From: Candidatus Zipacnadia bacterium
GTDB taxonomy: Bacteria; Armatimonadota; Zipacnadia; Zipacnadales; UBA5352
DNA length: 33,068 bases
Assembly: GCA_029820045.1 (NCBI GenBank)
Contig: JALGVE010000012.1
Span: forward strand, 1-33,068
Direction of reading: 5' to 3'
This document shows positions 8,784 through 17,229 of the stretch, piece by piece. Numbering within the stretch: the stretch's first letter is position 1; each line of letters opens with the position of its first letter. A model generated the notes under the pieces. The model was not told the DNA's origin, searched no databases, and worked only from the letters and a program-made list of their open reading frames with translations. The translations under genes were made by a program, and so were the position numbers.

Positions 8784-10952
8784 ATGACTATCATTGGACA
8801 ACGAAGCACTGCGCACGCGGGACCGTCTGTCCTGCGGTTGACCTTCCTCATGATTCTGCTGTCGGGGGTGTTGGCGATGGCCCAGGAGGAAGCAGCGCCT
8901 GGATGGGTAGCGAAGATCCGCTCAGACCACCCGCGTTTGTTCTTCAACGCCGACACCTGGCCGGCAGTCAAGGCGCTCGCCCTCGGCGACATGCGGGAGC
9001 ACTATGACCAGGTAAAGGCCAAGGTGGACAGCTATCCGAGCGCGCCGGAGCCGAAGGACTACGGCTTTCAAGCCATGAATGCGGCCTTCGTCTACCGGGT
9101 CACCGGCGAGCAGAAGTACCTTGACCTGACCCGCGCCCTGCTCGATGCCAGCCTGGAGTTCTATCACGCCCGCATTGCGGAGAAGGTGATGGTCAACTGG
9201 TACTCACATACCCGCGTCTCCGCGCTGGCGGCCTTCGACTGGGTTTTCAACGACGTCCCGGAGGACTGGCGCGCGGCCTGGGGTAAGTCCATGCTCGAGC
9301 ACGTCGCCCAGGTACAGCCGTACCCGGGCTGGCGTGACGACTGGGGTAACGGCCGGACCAACCGCAGCGGCCCTACCACCGGGTTCTACGGCACTCAGAA
9401 CCTCATCTGGTTCGCGGGGCTTGCGATGCTGAGCGAGGGTTTCGATGACGAGCGCGCGCTGGACTTCCTGGTGCGCGGCCATGATCTGAACATGAAGCTG
9501 CTGGAGCATCGCCGAGCCGCCTCCGGCGATGACGGCGGCGCGGCCTCGCCGACGCTAGGCTACTGCATGGGCGCATATCCCTGGGCTGAATTCAACTTCT
9601 TTCACACCTGGGAGTCGGCCACGGGAGAGCAGATCGCGCTGGAGTGGCCCTACGTCGCCCTCTTCGCCAACTACGTGATGTGGAACTACCTGCCCGACGC
9701 CCACGAGTTCGGCTACGGCGATGCCAACCACACCGACAACCGCATGACGCGCTGGAACATGTGCCTGCACATAGCGGAGACCATGCACTTCTACGCCCAG
9801 AGCCAGCCGGAGTGGGTTGCCCTCGCGCGCTACGTGCAGGGACTGTTCCCGAAGCACTACCCGGACACGCAGTGGGGGTGCCATCCGTTCCTGCTCACGC
9901 GTATGGACAAAGCGCCACCGGCGCGCGACCCGGGGCTGCTGCCCCACGCCCGGCACTTCGAAGCCATGGGCCAGGTCTTCATGCGCTCCGGCTCCGGGCC
10001 GGACGACACCTACGCGCTCTTCGCCACCGGCGGCATTCTCAGCCAGCATCGGCACTACGACAACAACAACTTCTGCATCTACAAGAAGGGCTTCCTCGCC
10101 ATCGATTCGGGCACGCGCGTAGGCAATGCCGACCAGCTTCAGAATTACTACGCGCAGACCGTCGCGCATAACTGCATCCTCATTGACATGCCCGAGGAGC
10201 CGGTCTCGAACTACTGGAACGGGAAGGTCTACGTCCAGGAGGGCGGACAGTACAAGCAGATCGGCTCGCAGGTCGTCGCCTTCGAGACCAACGACGACTT
10301 CACATACCTCGCCAGCGACGCCACCGAGGCCTACCGACCGGAGAAGTGCGAGCTTGCGCTGCGGCAGTTCGTGTTCGTCTACCCGAACCACTTCGTGGTC
10401 TTCGACCGCGTGCGCTCGACGAAACCGGAATACCGCAAGCGCTGGCTGTTGCACACCGCGCGCGAACCGCGCATAGAGGGGACTACGATCTCAGCCGACC
10501 AGGGCGAGGGGCGCATCTTCTGCCGCACGCTCCTACCGGAGCACGCGCAACTCACCGCCATCGGCGGCCCCGGCAAGGAGTTCATGGCCGGCGGCAAGAA
10601 CTGGCCGCTGCTCGAGAAGGGCAAGTACGGCGGCACGCCCGAGTACTCGGAACTCATGGGCTGGGGGCGCGTCGAGGTCAGCGCACCCGCACCAGCACAG
10701 GAGAGTCTGTTCCTGCACCTCATCGAGGTCGGGGATCAGACCCTGGAGGCCATGAGCGAGGCGGAGCTGGTGCGCGAAGAAGGCAGCGTGGGGGTGCAGT
10801 TCGCCGCCCTCAACAAGTCCGTCCATGTCACCTTCGCCACCGAGGGCGACGCGGGGGGGCACATCCGCATCGCCCGCGGCGACGAGGTCCTCGCCGACCA
10901 GGAGCTGACCCGCGAAGTCATGCCGCAAGAGGGCCTGGCAGCGCCGGAGTGA
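8784..10952 (+). CDS. Exported heparinase II/III-family protein (second paralogue)
   Basis: A 722-aa protein from the ATG at 8784; the ATG at 8763 is also possible and neither has a strong ribosome binding site. A signal peptide follows (VLRLTFLMILLSGVLAMAQ). The mature part begins with IRSDHPRLFFNADTW, similar to HPRIFFTADD in the neighbouring paralogue. An alpha/alpha-barrel of about 350 residues follows, with NWYSHTRVSALAAFDWVF and YPGWRDDWGNG. The C-terminal beta-sandwich has HRHYDNNNFCIYKKGFLAIDSG and AQTVAHNCILIDMP, the hallmark of heparinase II/III and alginate-lyase-like proteins. The two paralogues differ in the metal/active-site segment (HRHYDNNNF against HNHPEQNHF), so they may cut different linkages. 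It is transcribed away from the first lyase gene and ends before the hairpin-rich gap. Confidence 0.82.
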   Translation: MTIIGQRSTAHAGPSVLRLTFLMILLSGVLAMAQEEAAPGWVAKIRSDHPRLFFNADTWPAVKALALGDMREHYDQVKAKVDSYPSAPEPKDYGFQAMNAAFVYRVTGEQKYLDLTRALLDASLEFYHARIAEKVMVNWYSHTRVSALAAFDWVFNDVPEDWRAAWGKSMLEHVAQVQPYPGWRDDWGNGRTNRSGPTTGFYGTQNLIWFAGLAMLSEGFDDERALDFLVRGHDLNMKLLEHRRAASGDDGGAASPTLGYCMGAYPWAEFNFFHTWESATGEQIALEWPYVALFANYVMWNYLPDAHEFGYGDANHTDNRMTRWNMCLHIAETMHFYAQSQPEWVALARYVQGLFPKHYPDTQWGCHPFLLTRMDKAPPARDPGLLPHARHFEAMGQVFMRSGSGPDDTYALFATGGILSQHRHYDNNNFCIYKKGFLAIDSGTRVGNADQLQNYYAQTVAHNCILIDMPEEPVSNYWNGKVYVQEGGQYKQIGSQVVAFETNDDFTYLASDATEAYRPEKCELALRQFVFVYPNHFVVFDRVRSTKPEYRKRWLLHTAREPRIEGTTISADQGEGRIFCRTLLPEHAQLTAIGGPGKEFMAGGKNWPLLEKGKYGGTPEYSELMGWGRVEVSAPAPAQESLFLHLIEVGDQTLEAMSEAELVREEGSVGVQFAALNKSVHVTFATEGDAGGHIRIARGDEVLADQELTREVMPQEGLAAPE

Positions 10953-11403
10953 GGGAGGGCAGGTCTACTGTGCGGGGGGCGCCCTCGCCCCCCCCAGCGG
11001 GGCTGAGAGGATCCGCCTTCAGCAAGGCGACGGCGTACAAGCCCGCCACCGCGTGGGCCTCAGCCCCGCCGTTACCGCCGCAATAGGGGCGGGGTGGCGA
11101 GGGTCGCGCTGCGACCGCGGTGCGGGAGCAACGCGACCCGAAGCATGATGGGCGGGGCGTGGTGGAGGTGGAAGGTGAGCGGGGAGGGACCCGCGGGCAG
11201 CGTGCGGGCGCTCCGCGCCCGACGCCGGCGGCAGAGCCGCCCGCATCGCGGGCGGGACGGATGACGATTGAGGTCACCCACCGGTGACCTCAATCGTCAT
11301 CCGTCGGCGGGCTTTGCCCGCCCTCTGCCGCCGTCGTGCCCGGGGCTTTGCCCCGGGCCACGCTGCCCTCTTGTTAGCTGGCCGAGGTGCGGCCCCCCGG
11401 GGC
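10953..11403. other. Hairpin-rich intergenic region between convergent genes
   Basis: This is 451 bp with no credible gene. It contains a stem of GGGGGGCG / CGCCCCCC at 10974-10993 just after the upstream stop, 11-bp arms at 10997-11007 and 11059-11069, and the long inverted repeat at 11256-11305. It also holds a run of short GC palindromes with ATCG, TCCG or TTT loops. Gene ends converge here, so some stems may serve as terminators. The density of structure also suggests insertion of palindromic repeats or a structured RNA. Confidence 0.55.
11256..11305. repeat. 23-bp perfect inverted repeat with a 4-nt loop inside a longer imperfect palindrome
   Basis: Arms 11256-11278 and 11283-11305 are exact reverse complements around CACC. 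Pairing continues imperfectly outward: GGCGGCAGAG occurs on the left and its complement near 11322-11333 on the right, giving arms of about 55 bp in all. There is no U tract on either strand. Confidence 0.85.
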
Positions 11404-14400
11404 TCACCACCGCCGATACTTGTACGGGTTGTAGGTCAGGGCTTGCACAGCGTAGGGCGAGCCAGCGGAGCCGATCTCAACCTGACCTACAGTCAGATCG
11501 AGCGGCGGCAGGTCCGCGTTCGCGGCCCAGGCGGCGTTGGTGAGCAAGGTTCCGACCAGCCGCATCGCCTTCGCACGTTGGCGTTCCCCCTGGACCTGCG
11601 CAGGGTCCAGCCCGCAGAAGTACAGCGTGCTCGGCCCGACCTTGATGTGTCCCACCACGACCGGCTCGCTACCCGCAACGCTCGCTCCGACGAGGGTGGG
11701 GGCTTCGAGCCACTGCTTGAAGTACAGGTCGGCGGCAGACAGGCCGCGCAACATCTCATCAGCTTCGCTGGGCTTGCTGAGCTTGAAGAAGCGTGCGGCC
11801 TCGGTCTTCAGTCCCAGCGCTTGAGCGAGCGCCGGTACTGCCTGCGGAAGCGCGAACACCGTAGGTGATAGCTTGCCGCCGGCTAACTCCTTGCCGACTG
11901 CCTCGGGCAAATCTCCGAGCACCAACAGCCCATGACCCTCCGCCTCGGCCACTGACTCCACCTGCTGGGCTTGGCAGCCTAGCTGAGCCAGCAACGCCCT
12001 GCCTGCCTCGCCGCCGAGATACGCCATCCGGCCGGGCGGCTCCGGCTCCTCATGGCGCGCCACCCACTCGATCATCCGGTGCACGAGCAGCGTTGCGACC
12101 GGGTCCTTCCCGTACCGGCTGGTCACATCAAGCTGGCAGAGCAGCATCTGCCCGTCTCCGACGCGCCAGGTCATCAGCGGCGTGTACATGAGGTCGAAGC
12201 TGCAATCCGCCAGCACCTCGAAGGCGCCGCGCTGAGGCTTCTCAAAGGCGAAGCTGGCGACCGTGCCGTTGTTGCTCCAGCGCCAGAACTCCTCGGGGTA
12301 GTGGCCTTTGAGGTCCTCGGCGATGGGATAGGGCTTGGTCAGCAGACTCTGCCCGCGCCAGTCGGCAAGGTCGGCGTCGCTCAGGCCTTGAAGCAGCGGG
12401 TTCTCCGACGCGCGCAGGTAGACGTGCCGGCAGTTGGGATCGTCCAGCAGCAACCCACCGTAGGCCTGCGTCTGCTCGAACACGAGCACCTTCAGTCCGT
12501 GCGCCTGCGCCGCCGCCAAGCCCAGGTCTGCCAGGAGCTGCTGCGACTGAGCGTTCAGGGAATCGGCGCCGATGATGAGCGCGTCAAGGTCGGAGAGGTC
12601 AGTCCGCGCCGTAACCGGCTCGGCGCGCACGCCGGCGGCACGCAGCACTTGCGCGGTGCCATGGCCCGCGTCCAGCAGCCCGATGCGCGCCGCGCCGACC
12701 TCGGGCCTCGGGGGGCGCGGCCAGACCTGGATCGCGAACTCATCGTCGCACAGCTTCTCTCGGCCCTCATGCAGGGTGAGCTTGAGGGACAACTCCGTGC
12801 GCGCCTCGACCTCCGGCGCCTGCAGTAGGACAGGCGCCCCCGCCTGTCCAGCGAACCGTATCTCTCCCGGCGCCAGCCTCAGCTCCTCCTTCCCGCCCGT
12901 CAGCCGGACACCATGCGCGTCCTCCAGCGTCCACCGCAGTACGCACTTCAGGTCAGAGTAACGATCATTGATGACCACGAGCGTCTTCGCGAACTTCTCT
13001 CCCGCGAAGAAGGCATGGTCCTTGCCCGCCCAGTTGTCCGGCGGCCCGGCGATGTACGCCAGCACCGGCATGTTGGCGCGTCGCATGGCCTGGCCGAGCA
13101 AGGTCAGCTTCGTCGCCCGGTTGATGGTCGGCTCGTCGGGCTCGATAGACAGGCCGAACTCCTTCGGTCCCGGGAGCTTGAGCTCGATGGGCTCACGCTG
13201 GTACTCCCAGCAATCGCGGTACTCGACATGCTCGCAGTACGAGATGCCCCAGGTCCGCCAAGAGCGAAGCGTTCGCTCGCCCCAGACCTCCTTGAGGCGC
13301 ATGTAGCTCGGCAGCCGGTACTTGAGCGCATCAAGGTTGCAGTGCCACTCACCCGGCTTCATGATCTCCATGGCCTCAGGGGGCAGCGCGTCGTACGCCC
13401 AGTCGCCCAGAGTCGGCGCAGCATACTCCTCGAACAACGGCTCGGAAGCATAGACATCCGCGAGGCTTCCACGGCGCTCCTGGTACCAACTCAGGATGCA
13501 GGGGAAGCCGGCCTCTACCGGCATCAGCGGCTTCCGCCGCGTCCTCGCCCACGCCGAGGGCCACTCCTCGCGCTCCTGGAGGGGGATGTCGAAGTCGAGG
13601 TATGACATCACGGTGTACACCTGGCCGAAGTCGCCGGCGGCGTGGTGAAAGACCGGGCGCGAGTCGCGGTCAATGTCGCGAAGCTGCTGCTCACACCAGC
13701 GCATGGCCGCGTGGCGCGCGAGCATGTCCGTGCGCATCTCGGGGTGCTTGGCAGGCGGGTGCGAGCCGTCCATCCAGTCGGGCCGGATGTCGCCGGTGTA
13801 CGCGCCGGTGTTGAAGTGCTGAAACCACATCGCGCAGCAGGCGTGGTTGCCGTAGCGCGCTACGTAGTCGGCGATGCGCTGCTGCAGGCCCTCTTTGACC
13901 CGGTCGTCGTCGAGCACCGGCCACAGCGACTCCGCGCCCGGTACGTGCGAGAAGATGATGATGCCCATCTCGTCCGCGATGTCATAGTACTTCTCGCGCC
14001 ACACACATTGATAGCCCGCCGCCCACCGCCCCGAGTACTCACGCACCGCGAAGCAGCCCACCTCCTTGAGCTGTCGGTACCACTCGCGGATGTAATCCTC
14101 GGAGGCGCAGAAGGCGACCTGGCCGAAGGGCGGCGCGGCCTGGCCCTTCAGATGCGTCTTCATGCCGTTGAGGTAGAAGTCGCCGCCCTGGATGGTGAGT
14201 TCTCGGAAGCCGAAGCGTTCGGGGTACAACTCGTCCAGGACCTTCCCGTTCTCATCCACCAGTCGCACAGTCGCGGTGTACAGATACGGGTCCAGCGGTG
14301 TCCAGCAATGGGCATTCCTCCACGGCACGGTGAGTAATGCCGACTCGCCCGTCACCTCCTGAGCCGGGCCGGTCTCCGACTTAACCACCTTGCCCTTGGC

Positions 14401-15825
14401 GTCCGCCACCTCAACTTGCACCGCGGCCTTACCCTCCTCGCCATCGTAGTAGGCTTCGACCTCAAGGCAGTTGCGGCTGACGCGTGGACGCAGCGCGGCG
14501 TGCCTCAGACATGGAATGCCCTCGCCGGGCCGGGCCTCCAGCCACACGTCGGCGTCAATCCCGCGCATGATGCCCCACCTGGGCGCGCCCAGCGCCTGCA
14601 CGTAGACCTGCACCAGGTTCTCGCCCGCCGCCTTGAGCAGCGAGGTCACATCGAACTGTGCCCGCTCGTACTCGCGGATACGGCCGACATGCTCGCCGTT
14701 GACGAAGACCTCACTCACCCCGCGCGCAGCGTCAAAGCCGAGGATGTTGCGTTGCGCCTTGGGCCAGTCGTCAGGCAGCTTGAAGGCCCTTTCGTACCAC
14801 GCGCGCTCCCACATGCGCACCGCCTTTCCTCCCCACTTGGAGATGGGCTCGAACTTCGCATTGCGCACCCGGTAGTTGTGATCGCTCCAGGCTCCGGGCA
14901 CCCGCAGGAAACACCAGCCATCGTCCGGCCCGGTCCCCGCTGCCGGCTTGAACCGCCAGAAGCCGTTGAGGCAGAGCTTGACGCGGGTCGCAGTGACCTT
15001 GCGCTCCGCGTCGGCGAGGCTCCAGTCAATCTGCTCCGGCAGCGGCGGTCGCGTGCCCTGAGGCGGCCTCGGCAAGCTCGGCCCCGCCGTGGCAGCTACG
15101 GGCACTTTCCACGCGCGCTCGTGTTTCAGTCCCCGCTGATAGACGGCGGTAATCTGCTCAGCAGCCAGCGGCTGGTCCCAGATGTAAAGCTCATCGAGCA
15201 CCGCGCGCGCGGGATTCGCACCGAAGCTGGAGCCCACCACGAAGCGCGGCTCGCCCGGGTGGGCGGAGGGTATCTCGCCCTCCGCCCCAAGTTCCCCATC
15301 AAGGTAGAGTCGGCGCACACCGGCGGGCGCGTCCCAGGTAATCGCGATATGATGCCATTCACCGGCCTTCCAGTGTTCGATGCCGGCGGTGCAGCCGTAG
15401 TGGTACTGCCCGTCGTCCTTGATCCAGCCGAAGGTCATGATCGTCTGGTCCGTGTACTTGTAGAGCAGCCCCCAGCCCTTCAGCCCGAAGAAGGTGCAAT
15501 AGATGTCGTCACGCGTCCCATCCCAGTTGATCCTTGCCCACAGGGCCAGCGTGCCGCGGGCCTGATTGATGTTGCCCTCGGCCAGGTACTCGATGCCGGC
15601 CTTGTCGAAGAGTTCGCCCTGGCCGAGTATGCCGGGCTCGAACTGCCCTTCCAACTCGTAGACAAGGGCGTCGGTGGCCGCGCGCCCGCCCATCGGCGCC
15701 TCACCTGCCGAGTATGCGGCATTCGCATTGCCCTCGAAGGGAAGGTAGAAGAGGACCTGCGGCTCCTGGGCCGTCGCCAGGGCACCCAGTATCATCATGG
15801 CGAGCGCAGTAATGACTCGGTTCAT
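11404..15825 (-). CDS. Very large exported LamG - GH2-like protein with C-terminal Rossmann-like domain
   Basis: A 1473-aa protein. The start at 15825 is set by GGAGG at 15834-15838 (8-nt spacing) and gives signal MNRVITALAMMILGALATAQ. Residues of about 20-235 form a LamG/concanavalin A-like domain (GTLALWARINW; WHHIAITWDA; VLDELYIWDQPL). A GH2 sugar-binding domain follows (LCLNGFWRFKP; ERAWYERAFKLP; VFVNGEHVGR), then a sandwich domain and a TIM barrel (YPERFGFRELTIQGGDFYLNG). The position expected for the acid/base is Asn672 (WFQHFN) where the GH2 neighbour has Glu; a nucleophile-like Glu771 remains in MPVEAGFP. The last 450 residues include a GATase-like Rossmann region (ARIGLLDAGHGTAQVLRAAGV; LDALIIGADSL), seen in some beta-galactosidase-like proteins. 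It may be a binding protein or an enzyme with altered chemistry. Confidence 0.82.
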   Translation of the reverse strand: MNRVITALAMMILGALATAQEPQVLFYLPFEGNANAAYSAGEAPMGGRAATDALVYELEGQFEPGILGQGELFDKAGIEYLAEGNINQARGTLALWARINWDGTRDDIYCTFFGLKGWGLLYKYTDQTIMTFGWIKDDGQYHYGCTAGIEHWKAGEWHHIAITWDAPAGVRRLYLDGELGAEGEIPSAHPGEPRFVVGSSFGANPARAVLDELYIWDQPLAAEQITAVYQRGLKHERAWKVPVAATAGPSLPRPPQGTRPPLPEQIDWSLADAERKVTATRVKLCLNGFWRFKPAAGTGPDDGWCFLRVPGAWSDHNYRVRNAKFEPISKWGGKAVRMWERAWYERAFKLPDDWPKAQRNILGFDAARGVSEVFVNGEHVGRIREYERAQFDVTSLLKAAGENLVQVYVQALGAPRWGIMRGIDADVWLEARPGEGIPCLRHAALRPRVSRNCLEVEAYYDGEEGKAAVQVEVADAKGKVVKSETGPAQEVTGESALLTVPWRNAHCWTPLDPYLYTATVRLVDENGKVLDELYPERFGFRELTIQGGDFYLNGMKTHLKGQAAPPFGQVAFCASEDYIREWYRQLKEVGCFAVREYSGRWAAGYQCVWREKYYDIADEMGIIIFSHVPGAESLWPVLDDDRVKEGLQQRIADYVARYGNHACCAMWFQHFNTGAYTGDIRPDWMDGSHPPAKHPEMRTDMLARHAAMRWCEQQLRDIDRDSRPVFHHAAGDFGQVYTVMSYLDFDIPLQEREEWPSAWARTRRKPLMPVEAGFPCILSWYQERRGSLADVYASEPLFEEYAAPTLGDWAYDALPPEAMEIMKPGEWHCNLDALKYRLPSYMRLKEVWGERTLRSWRTWGISYCEHVEYRDCWEYQREPIELKLPGPKEFGLSIEPDEPTINRATKLTLLGQAMRRANMPVLAYIAGPPDNWAGKDHAFFAGEKFAKTLVVINDRYSDLKCVLRWTLEDAHGVRLTGGKEELRLAPGEIRFAGQAGAPVLLQAPEVEARTELSLKLTLHEGREKLCDDEFAIQVWPRPPRPEVGAARIGLLDAGHGTAQVLRAAGVRAEPVTARTDLSDLDALIIGADSLNAQSQQLLADLGLAAAQAHGLKVLVFEQTQAYGGLLLDDPNCRHVYLRASENPLLQGLSDADLADWRGQSLLTKPYPIAEDLKGHYPEEFWRWSNNGTVASFAFEKPQRGAFEVLADCSFDLMYTPLMTWRVGDGQMLLCQLDVTSRYGKDPVATLLVHRMIEWVARHEEPEPPGRMAYLGGEAGRALLAQLGCQAQQVESVAEAEGHGLLVLGDLPEAVGKELAGGKLSPTVFALPQAVPALAQALGLKTEAARFFKLSKPSEADEMLRGLSAADLYFKQWLEAPTLVGASVAGSEPVVVGHIKVGPSTLYFCGLDPAQVQGERQRAKAMRLVGTLLTNAAWAANADLPPLDLTVGQVEIGSAGSPYAVQALTYNPYKYRRW

Positions 15826-16087
15826 GGTGCACACCTCCAAGGACGCGCGGCGGCTGGCTCGCATTATTCACGAGGTCACCCTGGGCCTATCCAGGGCGGT
15901 GGCCGTTGGGGACTGACACCATTTCGGGCGTCGTTTGCCTGAAATGGCTGTCTGTCCCCTTGTAGGGGTGGCCGAGGCTCGCCCCACACACTGCGCCAGC
16001 GGCGGAAATGGCCAACCGTGCACGACGACCCTGGCAACAGGGCACTGTGCTGGATTGCCGCCGCCCTCATGCCACTCACGGCTCGGG
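15826..16087. other. Intergenic region with an imperfect stem-loop repeat
   Basis: It lies between alanine dehydrogenase and the start of the LamG-GH2 gene. A weak -10-like AATAAT is read on the minus strand at 15863-15868, with no recognisable -35. The hairpin at 15908-15959 is the main structured item. No gene is supported. Confidence 0.4.
15908..15959. repeat. Imperfect 52-bp hairpin (REP-like)
   Basis: The left arm GGGGACTGACACCATTTCGG and the right arm, ending GGCTGTCTGTCCCC, pair over about 22 bp with one bulge and two mismatches. GGGGAC...CCATTTC hairpins of this type resemble REP sequences mobilised by IS200-like (RAYT) transposases; that link is inferred, and no transposase is in the window. 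Confidence 0.6.
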
Positions 16088-17167
16088 CTATGTCATCTCA
16101 GCAATGTCGGCAGCCACCGGCTGCCCTTTCGCACACAGCAGGGCGCCCGCGAGGGCGGGATCGTCAGCCAGCGCCTGCTCGACGCCCTTGTTTGCAAGCT
16201 CCATGAGATAGGGCAAGGTGGCAGCCGCGAGCGCCTGAGTCGAGGTCCGCGGGACTACGCCCGGGATGTTGGGTACCACGTAGTGCACCACGCCCTCCTC
16301 GACAAAAGTGGGATCGGTGTGCGTGGTCTTGCGGACGCTGGTCTCGATGGCGCCCCGCAGATCGGCTGTCACGTCTACGATCACCGCGCCCTCGGGCATG
16401 GTCGCAACCATCTCGCGCGTCACGACGTGAACCTCGGAGTCCTCGGGCACCGTCGCGCCGTTGACCACCAGCCAGGCGTCGCGCACCGCCTCGGCAACCA
16501 GCACCGGGTCGGGCGCCTGCACGCTCACCTGCGGCAGTATCTCCTCAAGCGCTGCGCGACGAGCATCGGACAACTCGAAGACCACGACCTCCGCGCCTAA
16601 CGCGCTCGCGGCCCTTGCCGCCGAGGCGCCAACCGTCCCGCCACCGATGACGACGACCCGCGTCCGCCCGGCGCCACCGGCCTCCCCTATCATCACCCCG
16701 GCGCCCCCGTGGATGGACTGCAAAAGCTGCGCCCCGATAAGCACCGCCATCTGCCCGGCGATGCGGCTCATCGGCGCGAGCAGCGGCAGCGAACCATCCG
16801 GCAGCCGAACGCGCCCGAAGGCGATGGCGGTGATCCTCTTCTCAAGCAGCGTGCGCGCCAGCTCAGGCCGGGTCTCGGTGTGCATGTACGAGAAGAGGGT
16901 GGAGCCCTCGCCCAGCAAGCTATGCTCAGAGGGATCGAGCTGCTTGACCTTGGTGACTAGCTCGCCCGCCGCGAAGGCCTCCGCGTGCGAGGCCGCGAGC
17001 TTCGCGCCCGCGCCCAGGTAATCCTCATCAGCAAAGCCGCTACCGACTCCGGCGCTCTGCTCGATGATCACCTCATGTCCGGCCTCGGCAAGCTGCCGCG
17101 CGCCGTCCGGCGTCAAGCCCACGCGGAGCTCGTTGTCTTGTATCTCCGCGGGCACTGCGATCCGCAT
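16088..17167 (-). CDS. ald: Alanine dehydrogenase
   Basis: A 359-aa cytoplasmic enzyme that interconverts L-alanine and pyruvate plus ammonia using NAD. The ATG at 17167 is preferred over 17173: it places Arg15, Lys75 and His96 (FSYMHTE) at the numbers known for the catalytic residues of the M. tuberculosis enzyme, and GGGGG lies 6-10 nt upstream. The N-terminal substrate domain begins MRIAVPAEIQDNELRVGL. The NAD-binding Rossmann motif is VVVIGGGTVGASAA (residues 171-184), and Asp269 lies in VIVDVTADLRG. Near the C terminus is NIPGVVPRTSTQALAAATLPY. The usual QGG after the catalytic Asp region is LRG here, a modest departure. The length is near the family norm of about 370. The BNR gene lies upstream on the same strand, 62 bp away, so they may be co-transcribed. 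Confidence 0.93.
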   Translation of the reverse strand: MRIAVPAEIQDNELRVGLTPDGARQLAEAGHEVIIEQSAGVGSGFADEDYLGAGAKLAASHAEAFAAGELVTKVKQLDPSEHSLLGEGSTLFSYMHTETRPELARTLLEKRITAIAFGRVRLPDGSLPLLAPMSRIAGQMAVLIGAQLLQSIHGGAGVMIGEAGGAGRTRVVVIGGGTVGASAARAASALGAEVVVFELSDARRAALEEILPQVSVQAPDPVLVAEAVRDAWLVVNGATVPEDSEVHVVTREMVATMPEGAVIVDVTADLRGAIETSVRKTTHTDPTFVEEGVVHYVVPNIPGVVPRTSTQALAAATLPYLMELANKGVEQALADDPALAGALLCAKGQPVAADIAEMT

Positions 17168-17229
17168 TGTCATGCCCCCAATCGCACGGTCTCATCACGC
17201 CAGCAACTGCCGCGCTTGACCTATTGCTC

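Noticed and set aside
9555-10454. 299-codon minus-strand open frame
   Set aside because: It is antisense to the second heparinase-family gene and has no start signal or motif.
11019-11868. Open frames in the hairpin-rich gap and beyond
   Set aside because: Their Arg/Pro/Ala-rich translations follow the palindromes; no start signals or recognisable domains.
14416-15942. 508-codon plus-strand open frame
   Set aside because: It is antisense to the LamG-GH2 gene; His/Arg/Leu-rich composition without domains is typical of shadow frames.
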